Shown here: piece by piece, positions 1 through 8,257 of the stretch
How positions within the stretch are numbered: position 1 is the first letter of the stretch
Layout: every line of letters begins with the position of its first letter
Assembly: GCA_028703445.1 (NCBI GenBank)
Contig: JAQVMW010000012.1
Coordinates: forward strand, 1 to 40,594
Origin: Candidatus Peribacteraceae bacterium
Lineage (GTDB): Bacteria; Patescibacteriota; Gracilibacteria; Peribacterales; Peribacteraceae
Reading direction: 5' to 3'
DNA: 40,594 nucleotides
Notes under the pieces: generated by a model
What the model was told of the DNA's origin: nothing
Database searches by the model: none
The model's input: only the letters and a program-made list of their open reading frames with translations
Position numbers and translations under genes: made by a program

Positions 1-158
1 CGGGGAAACGGAAGGTCGAAAAAGAGTAAGCTCAGGAGATTAAGAATTCATTAAGATGCTGCTCAAATCTTCAAATAGCAATTGTATAGACATATATCAG
101 ATTTTGTCATATTTAAAATATATGTCAAATATTCTCTGCAAAATTTATTGGTTCTCCG
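1..158. other. AT-rich left flank, no supported gene
   Basis: Three short open frames enter from the left edge and stop at about 29, 43 and 54. One of them may be the C-terminus of a gene outside the window, but nothing decides which. From about 44 to 150 the sequence is markedly more AT-rich than the rest of the window. I see no convincing gene, terminator or tRNA here. Confidence 0.4.
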
Positions 159-398
159 TTACGCAACCTCCTGCACCTCACAACCTTGTGCATTCAAAAC
201 GTGTCGTACCCGCTCCACACTTTCTTGATTTGCCTTCTCCACGAGAACGCGTACCAGCAACTGACCCCGTTCATTCATCCTCGAAACATGCACCCGCATG
301 CCGCACGAAGACAATCTCCGCTCCAGTTTAACATGGCTCTCCCCGGTGCGAACCGGGATGACGCAAATCTCGCCTTTGTCCGAGTGCTCGACTTGCAT
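159..398 (-). CDS. small hypothetical protein, 79 aa
   Basis: I do not recognise this protein. The reading frame gives a soluble, charged protein of 79 residues with alternating beta-like stretches (EICVIPVRTG, LLVRVLVEKA) and a helix-like segment (NQESVERVRHVLNAQG), which could form a small alpha/beta fold. The ATG at 398 is preferred because a TAGAAT hexamer lies 8 nt upstream, as at other starts in this window. A GTG at 422 would add eight residues but would put that hexamer inside the gene. Two unrelated frames overlap on the other strand, so its status as a gene is only moderately supported. Confidence 0.45.
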   Translation of the reverse strand: MQVEHSDKGEICVIPVRTGESHVKLERRLSSCGMRVHVSRMNERGQLLVRVLVEKANQESVERVRHVLNAQGCEVQEVA

Positions 399-406
399 GC
401 ATCCCC

Positions 407-412
407 ATTCTA
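407..412 (-). promoter_or_regulatory. -10-like hexamer TAGAAT, near-leaderless
   Basis: TAGAAT on the minus strand ends 8 nt before the ATG at 398. Transcription would start within a couple of nucleotides of the start codon. I see no clear -35 box. Confidence 0.35.
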
Positions 413-473
413 GACCGAACACGAATGCAGCAAATTATTACTGAACATAAATTGTACTCACATAGTCGACTTT

Positions 474-1310
474 TTATTTTGCCGAAGAGGATTTTTTGAA
501 TTCCAAAAGTGCCGATTTCACAGCATCTTCAATGGGCCGCATTTGGATCCCCTCCCCCTTCAGTTTCCCTGTTGCGAGGATACAGTTGCTCCGCCCGACT
601 TTGGTTACCTGCGACTGAGCGGGAAGCGGCAAGTGTTCGAAGGAATGACTGGGATCCACAATCTCCTGATAGAGTTCCATGATGCGATAGGGCGAGATCG
701 TTCCTTCATTCACCATGTTGTAGATGCCCGTCGCACGCCGCTCGATGAGCTTTTTGGTCGCTTCGAGAAAATCCGTAAGGCAGGTGATGGAATTCTCCTC
801 ATCATTCACGCGTGCGTACTTCGCAAGTTTCGTGATGAGGTTTTTCGGATGTGAAGAGCCATCGAATGGCATCCGCAAGCGCAGAATGAGAATGCCCGGG
901 AATTCCCGAATAGCACGTTCGCACAGCGCTTTGCTTCGCGAATAGAAACTTCCTGTGAAGTTCGTTTCATCCGTCTCGGCAAATCCCCTCCCCCCGTTGT
1001 CCCCTTCGTAAATGCAGCCCGAGCTCAAGTGCACCCAGTAGATCCCGCGTTTGCCGCACTCCTCCGCAAGCACGATGGGACCGAGCACGTTTGCATGCAT
1101 CGTCTCGAGCTTGTGATCTTCGCACCAGTCCACGTTGGGTGTGCCCGTCTTCCCTGCAGCATTGATGACGACATCCGGCTTTTCGCGATCGAGCACCCCG
1201 GCTACGGCGGCGGGATCGGCGATATCCGCGGAAGGGACTACCGCATCGGGATAGATCTGTAAGAATTGCTGACCCATGAATCCCCGGCCGCCGAAGAGGA
1301 GGACTTTCAT
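474..1310 (-). CDS. NAD(P)-dependent nucleotide-sugar epimerase/reductase, RmlD/NRS-ER-like
   Basis: This is a 278-residue extended short-chain dehydrogenase. The N-terminus has the Rossmann glycine motif GGRGFMGQ (residues 7-14), and the catalytic Tyr/Lys pair is in YSRSK. The order and wording of blocks (NAAGKTGTPNVDWCE, SSGCIYE, NFTGSFYSRSK, LRLRMP, IYNMVNEGTIS) resemble, from memory, the eukaryotic bifunctional 3,5-epimerase/4-keto-reductase that makes dTDP- or UDP-rhamnose, more than typical bacterial RmlD. The likely role is a late step in deoxysugar synthesis for surface glycans, in the cytoplasm. An AGGA sits 7 nt before the ATG, so this gene has a plausible ribosome binding site, unlike many neighbours. 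No other sugar gene is adjacent. The family is secure; the exact substrate is inference. Confidence 0.85.
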   Translation of the reverse strand: MKVLLFGGRGFMGQQFLQIYPDAVVPSADIADPAAVAGVLDREKPDVVINAAGKTGTPNVDWCEDHKLETMHANVLGPIVLAEECGKRGIYWVHLSSGCIYEGDNGGRGFAETDETNFTGSFYSRSKALCERAIREFPGILILRLRMPFDGSSHPKNLITKLAKYARVNDEENSITCLTDFLEATKKLIERRATGIYNMVNEGTISPYRIMELYQEIVDPSHSFEHLPLPAQSQVTKVGRSNCILATGKLKGEGIQMRPIEDAVKSALLEFKKSSSAK

Positions 1311-1350
1311 GATGGCATCCTAGCGACTGACCTATCTTCATGCCAAAGAA

Positions 1351-1425
1351 AAGGGAGGGAGTAGTTGGGAGTTGGTAGCTCGGAAACAGATCCCAAGCTA
1401 CCAGCTACGAGCTACCAGCTACCTT
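1351..1425. repeat. palindromic short-unit repeat (AGCTACC type)
   Basis: The right arm is built of repeated AGCTACCAGCTAC-like units. The left arm (GGGAGTTGGTAGCT) is its approximate reverse complement, and about 9 nt separate them. It fills the intergenic space before ftsK. It shares the layout, but not the sequence, of the other palindromic loci in this window. Confidence 0.6.
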
Positions 1426-1461
1426 CTGTTGTTCCCTCTACAAAACCCGTCCCGACACGTC

Positions 1462-1467
1462 TACAAT
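1462..1467 (+). promoter_or_regulatory. -10 hexamer TACAAT for leaderless ftsK
   Basis: TACAAT is followed by exactly 6 nt (CCCAAC) and then the ATG of ftsK. The predicted transcription start therefore falls on the A of the start codon. There is no Shine-Dalgarno sequence. Confidence 0.5.
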
Positions 1468-1473
1468 CCCAAC

Positions 1474-3711
1474 ATGCCCAGACACCGTCGCACACTCAAG
1501 CGGCCCAGAAGCAGAAAACATGCGCCCGCGATCGAGATGAGTCCTGCAACGCGCAGACAGGTGAGCGGTGTCGTCCAATTCATGCTGGGCATGCTCATTC
1601 TGCTCTCGCTTCGCGAACAGGCCGGTTCCGCTGGCAGTGCCGTGCGCACCGTACTTACGTTCTTCTTCGGCAAGTGGAGCATCATCTTCCCCGTCGTCCT
1701 GATCGTCTCTGCACTCCTGCACTTCTTCACGAGTGAGGATCACTTCAAGACAAAACGGTCCGTGGGTCTGGTGCTCTGCCTCGTAACCTTTCTCGGACTC
1801 ATGCACATCGGCGCGCCCCTGCAGGATATTGCGAACAAAAAGGAGGAACTGGGCGGGGCCATCGGCTTCCTCGCCAGCGTGCCCTTCTTGCTCTTCTTCT
1901 CGCGGCCCGTGGGCTACACCGTCCTCGGAGCATTCTTCTTCATCGGCGTCGTTATCTCGTTCGAGCCCAATGTCGGGGCGATCTGGCAGTTCATCCGCGA
2001 CCTCACGGCCAAACGCGAAGAGCTGAAGCCACGCGCTCCCCGTGTCGTACGCACCGAGGAAGTGAAGAAGGAGAAAATCGAGGAAGAGGATCTCGTCGAA
2101 CAGGATCATGACGCACCTGAACTCAATATCGTCCGTCCGGCCTTCGCGCAAAAGGAGAACAAGAAAGCCCTCGCCAAGAAGATCGCCGCCGAGAAAAGCG
2201 AGAAGAACGTGAAAGCGAAGATCAAAGATATCCTGCAGATGAAAGATACGCGCTTCGAGGAGTGGACGTTTCCGGGATTGGAGCTCTTGGAAGACACGCA
2301 CAGCGAGCTCGCCATTGATGATGAAGAGCTGAAAATGCAGGCCAAGAAGATCGAAGAGAAGCTGGAGGAATTCGAAATCTCCGTGACCATGCGCGACGCC
2401 CACCCCGGTCCCACGGTCACGCAGTTCACGCTTTTGCCCGCCGAAGGCGTGAAGCTGAGCAAGATCGAGAGCCTTAAAGATGACCTTGCCCTCGCGCTCG
2501 CCGCGCCGAGCCTGCGCATTCAGGCACCCATCCCGGGCAAATCGCTCGTAGGCCTCGAGATGCCCAACAGCAAGCGCACCACCGTCCACCTGCGCGAGAT
2601 CCTCGAGAGCCCGGAATTCACCCAATCGACCTCGCAGCTCTCGCTCCCGCTCGGTCGCGATGTCGGCGGATTGGCCGTCGTGGCCGCCCTCAATGACATG
2701 CCGCACCTCCTGATCGCCGGTGCCACCGGTTCGGGCAAGTCCGTGTGCATGAATACGTTCCTGACGTCCCTCCTCTACCAGAATGCCCCGAACGAGCTCA
2801 AGTTCATCCTCATCGATCCCAAGCGCGTCGAGCTGACTCCCTACGACGGCATCCCGCACCTGCTGACGCCCGTGATCTCCGAATCCGAAAAGGCCCTGCA
2901 GGCGCTGCGCTGGGCCGTGGCAGAAATGGGCCGCCGTCTCCACCGCTTCTCCGACGCCGGCGCGCGCAATCTGGATGAGTACAACGAGAAACAGACGGAC
3001 GAGGCCTCTCTGCTGCCGCGCATCATCATCGTGGTGGACGAGCTGGCCGACCTCATGATGCGCCAGTACCGGCGCGATACCGAGACGATGATCGCCCGCA
3101 TCGCCCAGATGGCCCGCGCCGTGGGGATGCATCTCATCATCGCCACCCAACGTCCGAGCGTGGATGTCATCACCGGCCTCATCAAGGCCAATATTCCCAC
3201 GCGCATCGCCTTCCGCACGGTAAGCTCGGTGGATTCCCGCACTATTCTGGATGGTGTCGGTGCCGAGGATCTGCTGGGCAAAGGGGATATGCTCTACATG
3301 ACCGCCTCGACGCCGGATCCCGTGCGCATCCAGGGAATTTTCGTGGGGACGAAAGAGGTGGAGCGCGTAATCAACGCGGTCAAGATCGCCGGCGGCGGAC
3401 GCATCACCGAACAGATCGCCCTCGCCGAAGAAGACGAAGAGGGCGAGCAGGGAGAACAGAGCCTCTCGCAACCGTATGCGCAGATCGATCTCGATGCCGA
3501 TGACAACGGCGGCGATGACCTCTTCTTCGAGGCGGTGAAAGTGGTGCAGGAAACGGGCAAGGCCTCGGCCAGCCTGCTGCAGCGCCGTCTCTCGGTCGGG
3601 TATGCGCGCGCGGCCAAGCTCCTCGACATTATGGAACAGAAGGGCCTCATCGGCCCGGTGGAAGGCGCGAAGGCGCGGAGGGTCTACATCGAGAAAATGG
3701 CCACGCCCTAA
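1474..3711 (+). CDS. ftsK: DNA translocase FtsK/SpoIIIE
   Basis: FtsK pumps DNA through the division septum and helps resolve chromosome dimers. The 745-residue protein starts with a basic segment, then has about four hydrophobic membrane segments (roughly residues 30-190), a charged Lys/Glu linker, and the motor. The motor shows Walker A GATGSGKS, Walker B IIIVVDELADL, and the FtsK signature ATQRPSVDVITG. The C-terminus (ASLLQRRLSVGYARAAKLLD) is the winged-helix gamma domain that reads KOPS-like sites. An open frame continues upstream to 1372, but it would run through the repeat, whereas the ATG at 1474 sits 6 nt after a TACAAT. The stop codon overlaps the start of rdgB by one base, so translation is probably coupled. 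Confidence 0.96.
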   Translation: MPRHRRTLKRPRSRKHAPAIEMSPATRRQVSGVVQFMLGMLILLSLREQAGSAGSAVRTVLTFFFGKWSIIFPVVLIVSALLHFFTSEDHFKTKRSVGLVLCLVTFLGLMHIGAPLQDIANKKEELGGAIGFLASVPFLLFFSRPVGYTVLGAFFFIGVVISFEPNVGAIWQFIRDLTAKREELKPRAPRVVRTEEVKKEKIEEEDLVEQDHDAPELNIVRPAFAQKENKKALAKKIAAEKSEKNVKAKIKDILQMKDTRFEEWTFPGLELLEDTHSELAIDDEELKMQAKKIEEKLEEFEISVTMRDAHPGPTVTQFTLLPAEGVKLSKIESLKDDLALALAAPSLRIQAPIPGKSLVGLEMPNSKRTTVHLREILESPEFTQSTSQLSLPLGRDVGGLAVVAALNDMPHLLIAGATGSGKSVCMNTFLTSLLYQNAPNELKFILIDPKRVELTPYDGIPHLLTPVISESEKALQALRWAVAEMGRRLHRFSDAGARNLDEYNEKQTDEASLLPRIIIVVDELADLMMRQYRRDTETMIARIAQMARAVGMHLIIATQRPSVDVITGLIKANIPTRIAFRTVSSVDSRTILDGVGAEDLLGKGDMLYMTASTPDPVRIQGIFVGTKEVERVINAVKIAGGGRITEQIALAEEDEEGEQGEQSLSQPYAQIDLDADDNGGDDLFFEAVKVVQETGKASASLLQRRLSVGYARAAKLLDIMEQKGLIGPVEGAKARRVYIEKMATP

Positions 3712-4304
3712 TGGATCTTCTGATCGGTACCAACAACGCAGGCAAGATCATCGAGATTTCAGAAGTCCTGAAAGGGCTCCCGATCCAAATCGTGAGTCCA
3801 AAACATTTAAAGATGAACGAGACGCCCCCGGAAACAGGCAAGACCTTCGAGGCGAATGCCATTGAAAAGGCCCGCTTCTACTTTGAGAAAACACAGCTGC
3901 CAACGGTCGCCGATGACTCGGGCATCATCGTGGAAGCGCTGAAGGATGAATTGGGAATTCACACGCGCCGCTGGGGCGCCGGACCGCAGGCAACGGACAG
4001 TGAGTGGATCGCGCACTTTTTGGAACGAATGAAAGAGGAGGAGAACAAACGCGCCGCCTTCGTCTGCGTGCTCGCCTATGTGAATCCTCTGGGCGTCACC
4101 TATACCTTCGAAGGTCGCTGCGAAGGAATCATCACCCCCACGCTGGAGGCGGACTATCTGCCGGGTCTCCCGATCTCCGCCTGTTTCAGACCGGAAGGCC
4201 ATTCTCGCGTATTCTCAGCCCTGACTATTGAACAAAAAAATAGTACGAGCCATAGGGGGAGAGCGACGCACCTCCTCGCGGAACACTTGCGAACATCCTT
4301 CTAG
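3711..4304 (+). CDS. rdgB: non-canonical purine NTP pyrophosphatase, RdgB/HAM1 family
   Basis: This family hydrolyses ITP, XTP and dITP to the monophosphate and pyrophosphate, keeping deaminated purines out of nucleic acids. The 197-residue length is typical. Visible motifs are TNNAGKIIEI at the N-terminus (phosphate binding), FEANAIEKA, the metal-binding VADDSGIIVEAL near residue 66, and SHRGRA near the C-terminus. One oddity is that the usual GYDP-F segment is replaced by LPGLPISACF, so substrate recognition may be altered. The ATG lies inside the ftsK stop codon region (TAATG), giving a one-base overlap and likely translational coupling. The purifying function is well supported by family. 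Confidence 0.92.
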   Translation: MDLLIGTNNAGKIIEISEVLKGLPIQIVSPKHLKMNETPPETGKTFEANAIEKARFYFEKTQLPTVADDSGIIVEALKDELGIHTRRWGAGPQATDSEWIAHFLERMKEEENKRAAFVCVLAYVNPLGVTYTFEGRCEGIITPTLEADYLPGLPISACFRPEGHSRVFSALTIEQKNSTSHRGRATHLLAEHLRTSF

Positions 4305-4354
4305 TAATTCCAAGATTGCATCTTCATTGCGACCACAAAAGGAAAGCGGGATAC

Positions 4355-4383
4355 TTGACCAAAGAGAAAAAATAGTCTTAAAT
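4355..4383 (+). promoter_or_regulatory. sigma-70-like promoter TTGACC-N17-TTAAAT
   Basis: TTGACC (4355-4360) and TTAAAT (4378-4383) are spaced by 17 nt. Transcription would start near 4390, leaving a 5' leader of about 15 nt before the ATG at 4405. No Shine-Dalgarno sequence is seen. Confidence 0.45.
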
Positions 4384-4404
4384 TTCTTCTCACCCGCCCT
4401 TCCC

Positions 4405-4872
4405 ATGTCTCCCATCAATCCCGAGGCAAATTTTCCATCCCTGCCGGGGAACGAGCAGAAAAAACGGCGGAAGTCTGCCTCCAAACCAGTGATCCTACCG
4501 AGCCAGATCAGGAACACTATCGTCGAACGCATGAGAGCGAATGACTTGGGCAGCAAGGAGGAGGTGCGCCGCTATCTTGCTGAAAACCCCCAGCACGATC
4601 TCTCCATTGCCGATCTCGGAATCAACACCCGCACGACCAATGCACTGGGCAAGTATCTGGAGATCACACAGGTTTTGGAGTTGATTCATTGCACGAGAGA
4701 GGAGGTACGTGCAGTGCCCAACATCGGAGAGGCGGGCTTACGAGAACTTTTAGACGTTCTCGAAGCAAGAGGGTTCATTCCTTCTCAAGCCCACGCCGCT
4801 CCTTCCGGTGCGAAACCGTCGCGGAGAACGGCAACCGAGAGGACAGGAACCGGCAAATCTACAGCGGATTGA
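4405..4872 (+). CDS. stand-alone RNA polymerase alpha C-terminal-domain-like protein
   Basis: The 155-residue product has a basic, Ser/Pro/Lys-rich N-terminus. Its central region (about residues 65-130) closely follows the pattern of the RNA polymerase alpha C-terminal domain: SIADLGINTRTTNALGKYL, ITQVLELIHCTREEV, and VPNIGEAGLRELLDVLEARG. These correspond to the helix-hairpin-helix that contacts UP elements and activators. The C-terminal tail is disordered and basic. There is no alpha N-terminal dimerisation domain, so it is not RpoA. It could be a DNA-binding or regulator-docking protein, or simply a helix-hairpin-helix protein. The upstream ATG at 4228 overlaps rdgB and is rejected; the ATG at 4405 follows a good promoter. 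Confidence 0.75.
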   Translation: MSPINPEANFPSLPGNEQKKRRKSASKPVILPSQIRNTIVERMRANDLGSKEEVRRYLAENPQHDLSIADLGINTRTTNALGKYLEITQVLELIHCTREEVRAVPNIGEAGLRELLDVLEARGFIPSQAHAAPSGAKPSRRTATERTGTGKSTAD

Positions 4873-5022
4873 AATCCTGCACTATGGCGTTCTCCGCTCT
4901 TCTTCCTTACCCAACGCATTCTGGCACATGGGTGTCTGCACCGTTTCTTCAGTCTGCCCGCGCGCCCACCGAATGAGCGATAGGACAGTCGTCTTCAAGG
5001 GCTGACCTCGGGATGGGAGCAG

Positions 5023-5070
5023 GAAGACATCGATAGCCTCCAGCATTCTGGCTCCATGTCTTCTTTCTTT
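5023..5070 (+). terminator. possible terminator hairpin with T-rich tail
   Basis: GAAGACAT (5023-5030) pairs perfectly with ATGTCTTC (5056-5063), with an inner CCAG/CTGG stem and a following TTTCTTT stretch. It lies in the convergent gap between the alpha-CTD-like gene and the helicase gene, about 150 nt beyond the former's stop codon. The rest of the 4873-5112 gap shows no gene. Confidence 0.35.
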
Positions 5071-5112
5071 GAATGGCATATACAAGGAAGAAATGACGTC
5101 TCGATTGTAGGA

Positions 5113-8091
5113 TCACAACGCAGTGAAATCCAGCGCCGTGATCTTGGCCCAGACTTGTTTGATGAGCGCCTTCAGCTCGTTCACTTCCTGCTGCGTGATT
5201 TCAAAACTGATCTCCCGCCGCGCCTCATCCTCATTGCCGATGAAGTCTAAGGTAAAGCGCTTTGCCTCGTGGATGAACTTGGGATCCGCGTCACAGAGGA
5301 TCTTGTAGAACGCAAGCTGCCTGAAGAGATCTTCCTTCTTGCGAATGGCATCCTCCGTCTTCTTGGTCTGGCCGGTCTTGTAATCCAGAATGCGGCACTC
5401 CCTACCATTGGGCTCGAAGAGGTCGATGCGGTCGACCTTGCCCTTGATCGGCACGTCATCCACCACCGCATGGAATGTCCGTTCCGTCGAGAGCACGAGT
5501 GGAATGTCGGAGGAGGTCTGTTCGCCGTACCGACGCACGATATCCCCGCCAATCAACTGGTAATGCTCCAGTCTCTCGCGGGTGAGGATTTCTCTCTTCA
5601 GATGCTTCTGAAAGGCATCCACCAGCGCATCAACCGAAAATGCTTCCCCTTGTTGCCATGCGACGTTTCTTTCTTCCAGAGTCGCATGGACCGCGGTACC
5701 GAATGCCATGGCAGGTTTCTTCTCACTGGGCATCTGGAGCAGCTGCTCCCAGAGAAATTTCTGCGGACCGTCCTCTTTGTTCAAAAACACATTGAGGGCA
5801 GTGACGGAGAGCTCGTACTCCTGCAGTCGTTCCTCCAGGAATGCGCGAAAAGCCGTATCAATCACAAGCGTCGGCATGCGCAAGGTCTCGACGGGTAGCG
5901 GCAATTGGTCCTGGGACAGCGTGATTTCATCAACGTTCTCTCCCGCTTCCGCGACGAAGCTGCTCACCTGCGCATCGCGCATCTGAGCCCCGCTGCGGTA
6001 CGTCTCGGGAAAGGTAAGAGCCAGTGACCGTCTCGCACGCGTCATCGCCACGAAGAAAAGCCGGCGTTCGTCCTCCTGTCCGGATCGCTTCTCCACCTCT
6101 TTGTCGATGCCGATGATCAAGTGATCGGGAAGCGCGAGAGAATTGCCGCTGTTTCTGTTCCCCCAGTTGCGATACCGGACGTCTGCCATGATCACCAAAT
6201 CGAACTCGAGCCCTTTGGCTCCGTGTCCGGTCATCAGCTGCACGCCATCCTGCGAAAGATGCGGCAAGTCATACTCCAGTCTCAGTTTCTTCTCGTTCAT
6301 GTACTGATCGATATCAAACAGGAGTGATGCAAGCGACATAGCTTTCACTTCGTAGCATCGGCTCTTCACGTACTCGTAGAACGCGTGCAGTCCTGCAATG
6401 ATGCGTGGATCCGCCTGCTTGGCACCCATGGAGGGCAGAAGACCCGATTCCGTCATGATATCCGCAACGAGCGCCGTGAGCGTGACGTTTGGAATGCTTT
6501 GATTCTTGCTCATAATGAACTCGTGCGCCTTCTTGACAGTCGAAGGAAGCGATTGCTCCTTCAGTAGATATTCGTGAAGACTGACTCTCTCTTTCGTACG
6601 TTTGTACGTGCGGAAATCCATGAACAGTTTCCCTAATTCCGCCGGATGGCAACCGAAGCACGGGAGAGCGAGTGCGCCGGCAAGCGTGCTGGAGTTCTCC
6701 GGCTCATGAATGGCCCGCAGAAGCATAACCGCTTGCAGGACCTGCGGATGCTGGACCAGATCCTGCTTGGCAGCCACCACAGTGGGAATGCCGGCGGCCG
6801 TCAGCGTGTCTGCGATCTCCAACACTTCCTCATTCTTGCGGCAGATGACCGCCATCTCCTTCCAGGGAGTCCCCGCTTTCTTTCCATTCCGGAGGATGCC
6901 CACGATTCCCGCATACTCCGTACTCATATCGGGATAGCGGATGAACTGCGGTTTGGCGCCGTCCTTCTGTCTGCCAGCGACAAGATCTTTCTCAATACCC
7001 TTGATCACATGCACCAGACGTTCCTCATTGGCAGCAATCACCGCGGAGGCAGCATCCAGAATCGGCTGGGTGGAGCGGTAATTCGTCGCGAGCGTCATCA
7101 CCGCCGTCCGGGGGAACCTCTCGAGGAAAGACTTCATATTTCCGATATTCGCTCCCTGGAAGCGGAAAATCGCCTGATCATCGTCTCCGACGACGAAGAT
7201 ATTGGGATCCTGCTGAACGGACGCATATGTCGTCAGCAGATCGAGGAGACGGTTCTGCGCGCCGTTCAGGTCCTGAAACTCGTCAACCAGAATGTACTGG
7301 TAGCGCACCTGCAGCGACTCGAGCAGCCATTCGTGCTCCTTCAGCGCCTGAAGCGCGACGAGCACCATGTCATCAAAATCGTACCGGTGTGTTGCCGCCA
7401 GTTCCCCGATGTACGCCTGGTAGACCATGATGAATTCCCTGAACTGCTGTACCTTTTTCAGATCATCCTTGTACGCCTTGCTCGTGAGGTCCCTCTCCCT
7501 GCCCGTGGGCGTCTGCTTCGTTTCCTCGGCATAGACATCCACGTAAGGCATCAGGTCGTCGGGAGTGATCCCCTCTTTCTTCATCTGCGTGATGCGGTCC
7601 AGGACATCCGCGGCCCGATCGTGCTCCGCGACGGGCATGTAGAGCTCGGACCGCTGCCCAAGCTCTTTGATCGCTCTGCGGACGATCTGCAGTTGCTCGA
7701 TGTTACTCACCTGCTCCAGTGCACGAAAATTCACGAACACGTGCGGGTACTGCTGAATCAGGTCATTGCAAAAGCTGTGCACGGTGCTCACGGTGACCCC
7801 GTACGCATCGCTTCCGATAATCTGCCGCAGCCGCTCGCGCATTGCCTTCGCCCCGGAAGTGGAAAAGGTAAGGCAGAGAATGTTCGTCGGGCGCATCTGC
7901 GTGCGTCGCAGGATATTCGCCGTGCGCATGGCCAACACCTCCGTTTTCCCCGTCCCCGGTCCGGCCACCACCATCACCGGCCCCTCGATCGTCTCGACAA
8001 CACGCTTCTGCTCTTCGTTTAATTTGACGAAGCGCTCCTCAAACGCCTTGGATAATTGCGTGCGAACGGCCGCCTTCTGCTTCTTCGGCAT
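5113..8091 (-). CDS. UvrD/Rep-family helicase fused to PD-(D/E)XK nuclease
   Basis: This 992-residue protein has all superfamily 1A helicase motifs in order: Walker A AGPGTGKT (residues 43-50), LCLTFSTSGAKAMRERL, DEFQD (near residue 267), VVGDDDQAIFRFQGA, ATNYRS, MTGHGAKGLEFD, and VAMTRARRSL. The C-terminal part carries a RecB-like nuclease: FGTAVHATLEE (near 800) and RILDYKTGQ (near 902), the latter giving the catalytic Asp-x-Lys. The architecture matches AddA/AdnA/AdnB-type helicase-nucleases that process double-strand breaks. It acts on DNA in the cytoplasm. No AddB or RecC partner is in the window, so it may act alone or with a distant partner. The ATG at 8091 is chosen because TGC-TATGCT precedes it by 6 nt; a GTG at 8166 would add 25 residues through that box. 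Confidence 0.9.
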   Translation of the reverse strand: MPKKQKAAVRTQLSKAFEERFVKLNEEQKRVVETIEGPVMVVAGPGTGKTEVLAMRTANILRRTQMRPTNILCLTFSTSGAKAMRERLRQIIGSDAYGVTVSTVHSFCNDLIQQYPHVFVNFRALEQVSNIEQLQIVRRAIKELGQRSELYMPVAEHDRAADVLDRITQMKKEGITPDDLMPYVDVYAEETKQTPTGRERDLTSKAYKDDLKKVQQFREFIMVYQAYIGELAATHRYDFDDMVLVALQALKEHEWLLESLQVRYQYILVDEFQDLNGAQNRLLDLLTTYASVQQDPNIFVVGDDDQAIFRFQGANIGNMKSFLERFPRTAVMTLATNYRSTQPILDAASAVIAANEERLVHVIKGIEKDLVAGRQKDGAKPQFIRYPDMSTEYAGIVGILRNGKKAGTPWKEMAVICRKNEEVLEIADTLTAAGIPTVVAAKQDLVQHPQVLQAVMLLRAIHEPENSSTLAGALALPCFGCHPAELGKLFMDFRTYKRTKERVSLHEYLLKEQSLPSTVKKAHEFIMSKNQSIPNVTLTALVADIMTESGLLPSMGAKQADPRIIAGLHAFYEYVKSRCYEVKAMSLASLLFDIDQYMNEKKLRLEYDLPHLSQDGVQLMTGHGAKGLEFDLVIMADVRYRNWGNRNSGNSLALPDHLIIGIDKEVEKRSGQEDERRLFFVAMTRARRSLALTFPETYRSGAQMRDAQVSSFVAEAGENVDEITLSQDQLPLPVETLRMPTLVIDTAFRAFLEERLQEYELSVTALNVFLNKEDGPQKFLWEQLLQMPSEKKPAMAFGTAVHATLEERNVAWQQGEAFSVDALVDAFQKHLKREILTRERLEHYQLIGGDIVRRYGEQTSSDIPLVLSTERTFHAVVDDVPIKGKVDRIDLFEPNGRECRILDYKTGQTKKTEDAIRKKEDLFRQLAFYKILCDADPKFIHEAKRFTLDFIGNEDEARREISFEITQQEVNELKALIKQVWAKITALDFTAL

Positions 8092-8097
8092 GCGGAA

Positions 8098-8106
8098 AGC
8101 ATAGCA
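8098..8106 (-). promoter_or_regulatory. extended -10 TGC-TATGCT, leaderless
   Basis: On the minus strand TGC-TATGCT ends exactly 6 nt (TTCCGC) before the helicase ATG. The TGn extension supports a real promoter, with the start site on the initiator codon. Confidence 0.45.
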
Positions 8107-8257
8107 CCGCTCTCGGCAATCACGTCCATGCTTGTCTGCCCCGAAGCGTCTTCGTGCCGTGCGCAAATGCAGAACCCGACCTGTTCTGAACCGACTGTCG
8201 GCAGCCGCACCGCCTCTGTCCCACCGCGCAAGTCAGCTCTCCGACTTCATTCTCCTC

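Noticed and set aside
56-331. 91-residue plus-strand frame at the left edge
   Set aside because: Crosses from AT-rich flank into the antisense of the 159-398 frame; low-complexity and no domain.
1372-1473. Upstream extension of FtsK
   Set aside because: It would translate the AGCTACC repeat; the ATG at 1474 has a well-placed -10 box.
1438-3471. 677-residue frame antisense to ftsK
   Set aside because: It is a high-GC shadow of ftsK, His/Asp/Gly-rich with no recognisable domain, while the plus strand encodes complete FtsK motifs.
6646-8022. 458-residue frame antisense to the helicase gene
   Set aside because: The minus strand carries all helicase motifs; the antisense frame has biased composition and no domain.
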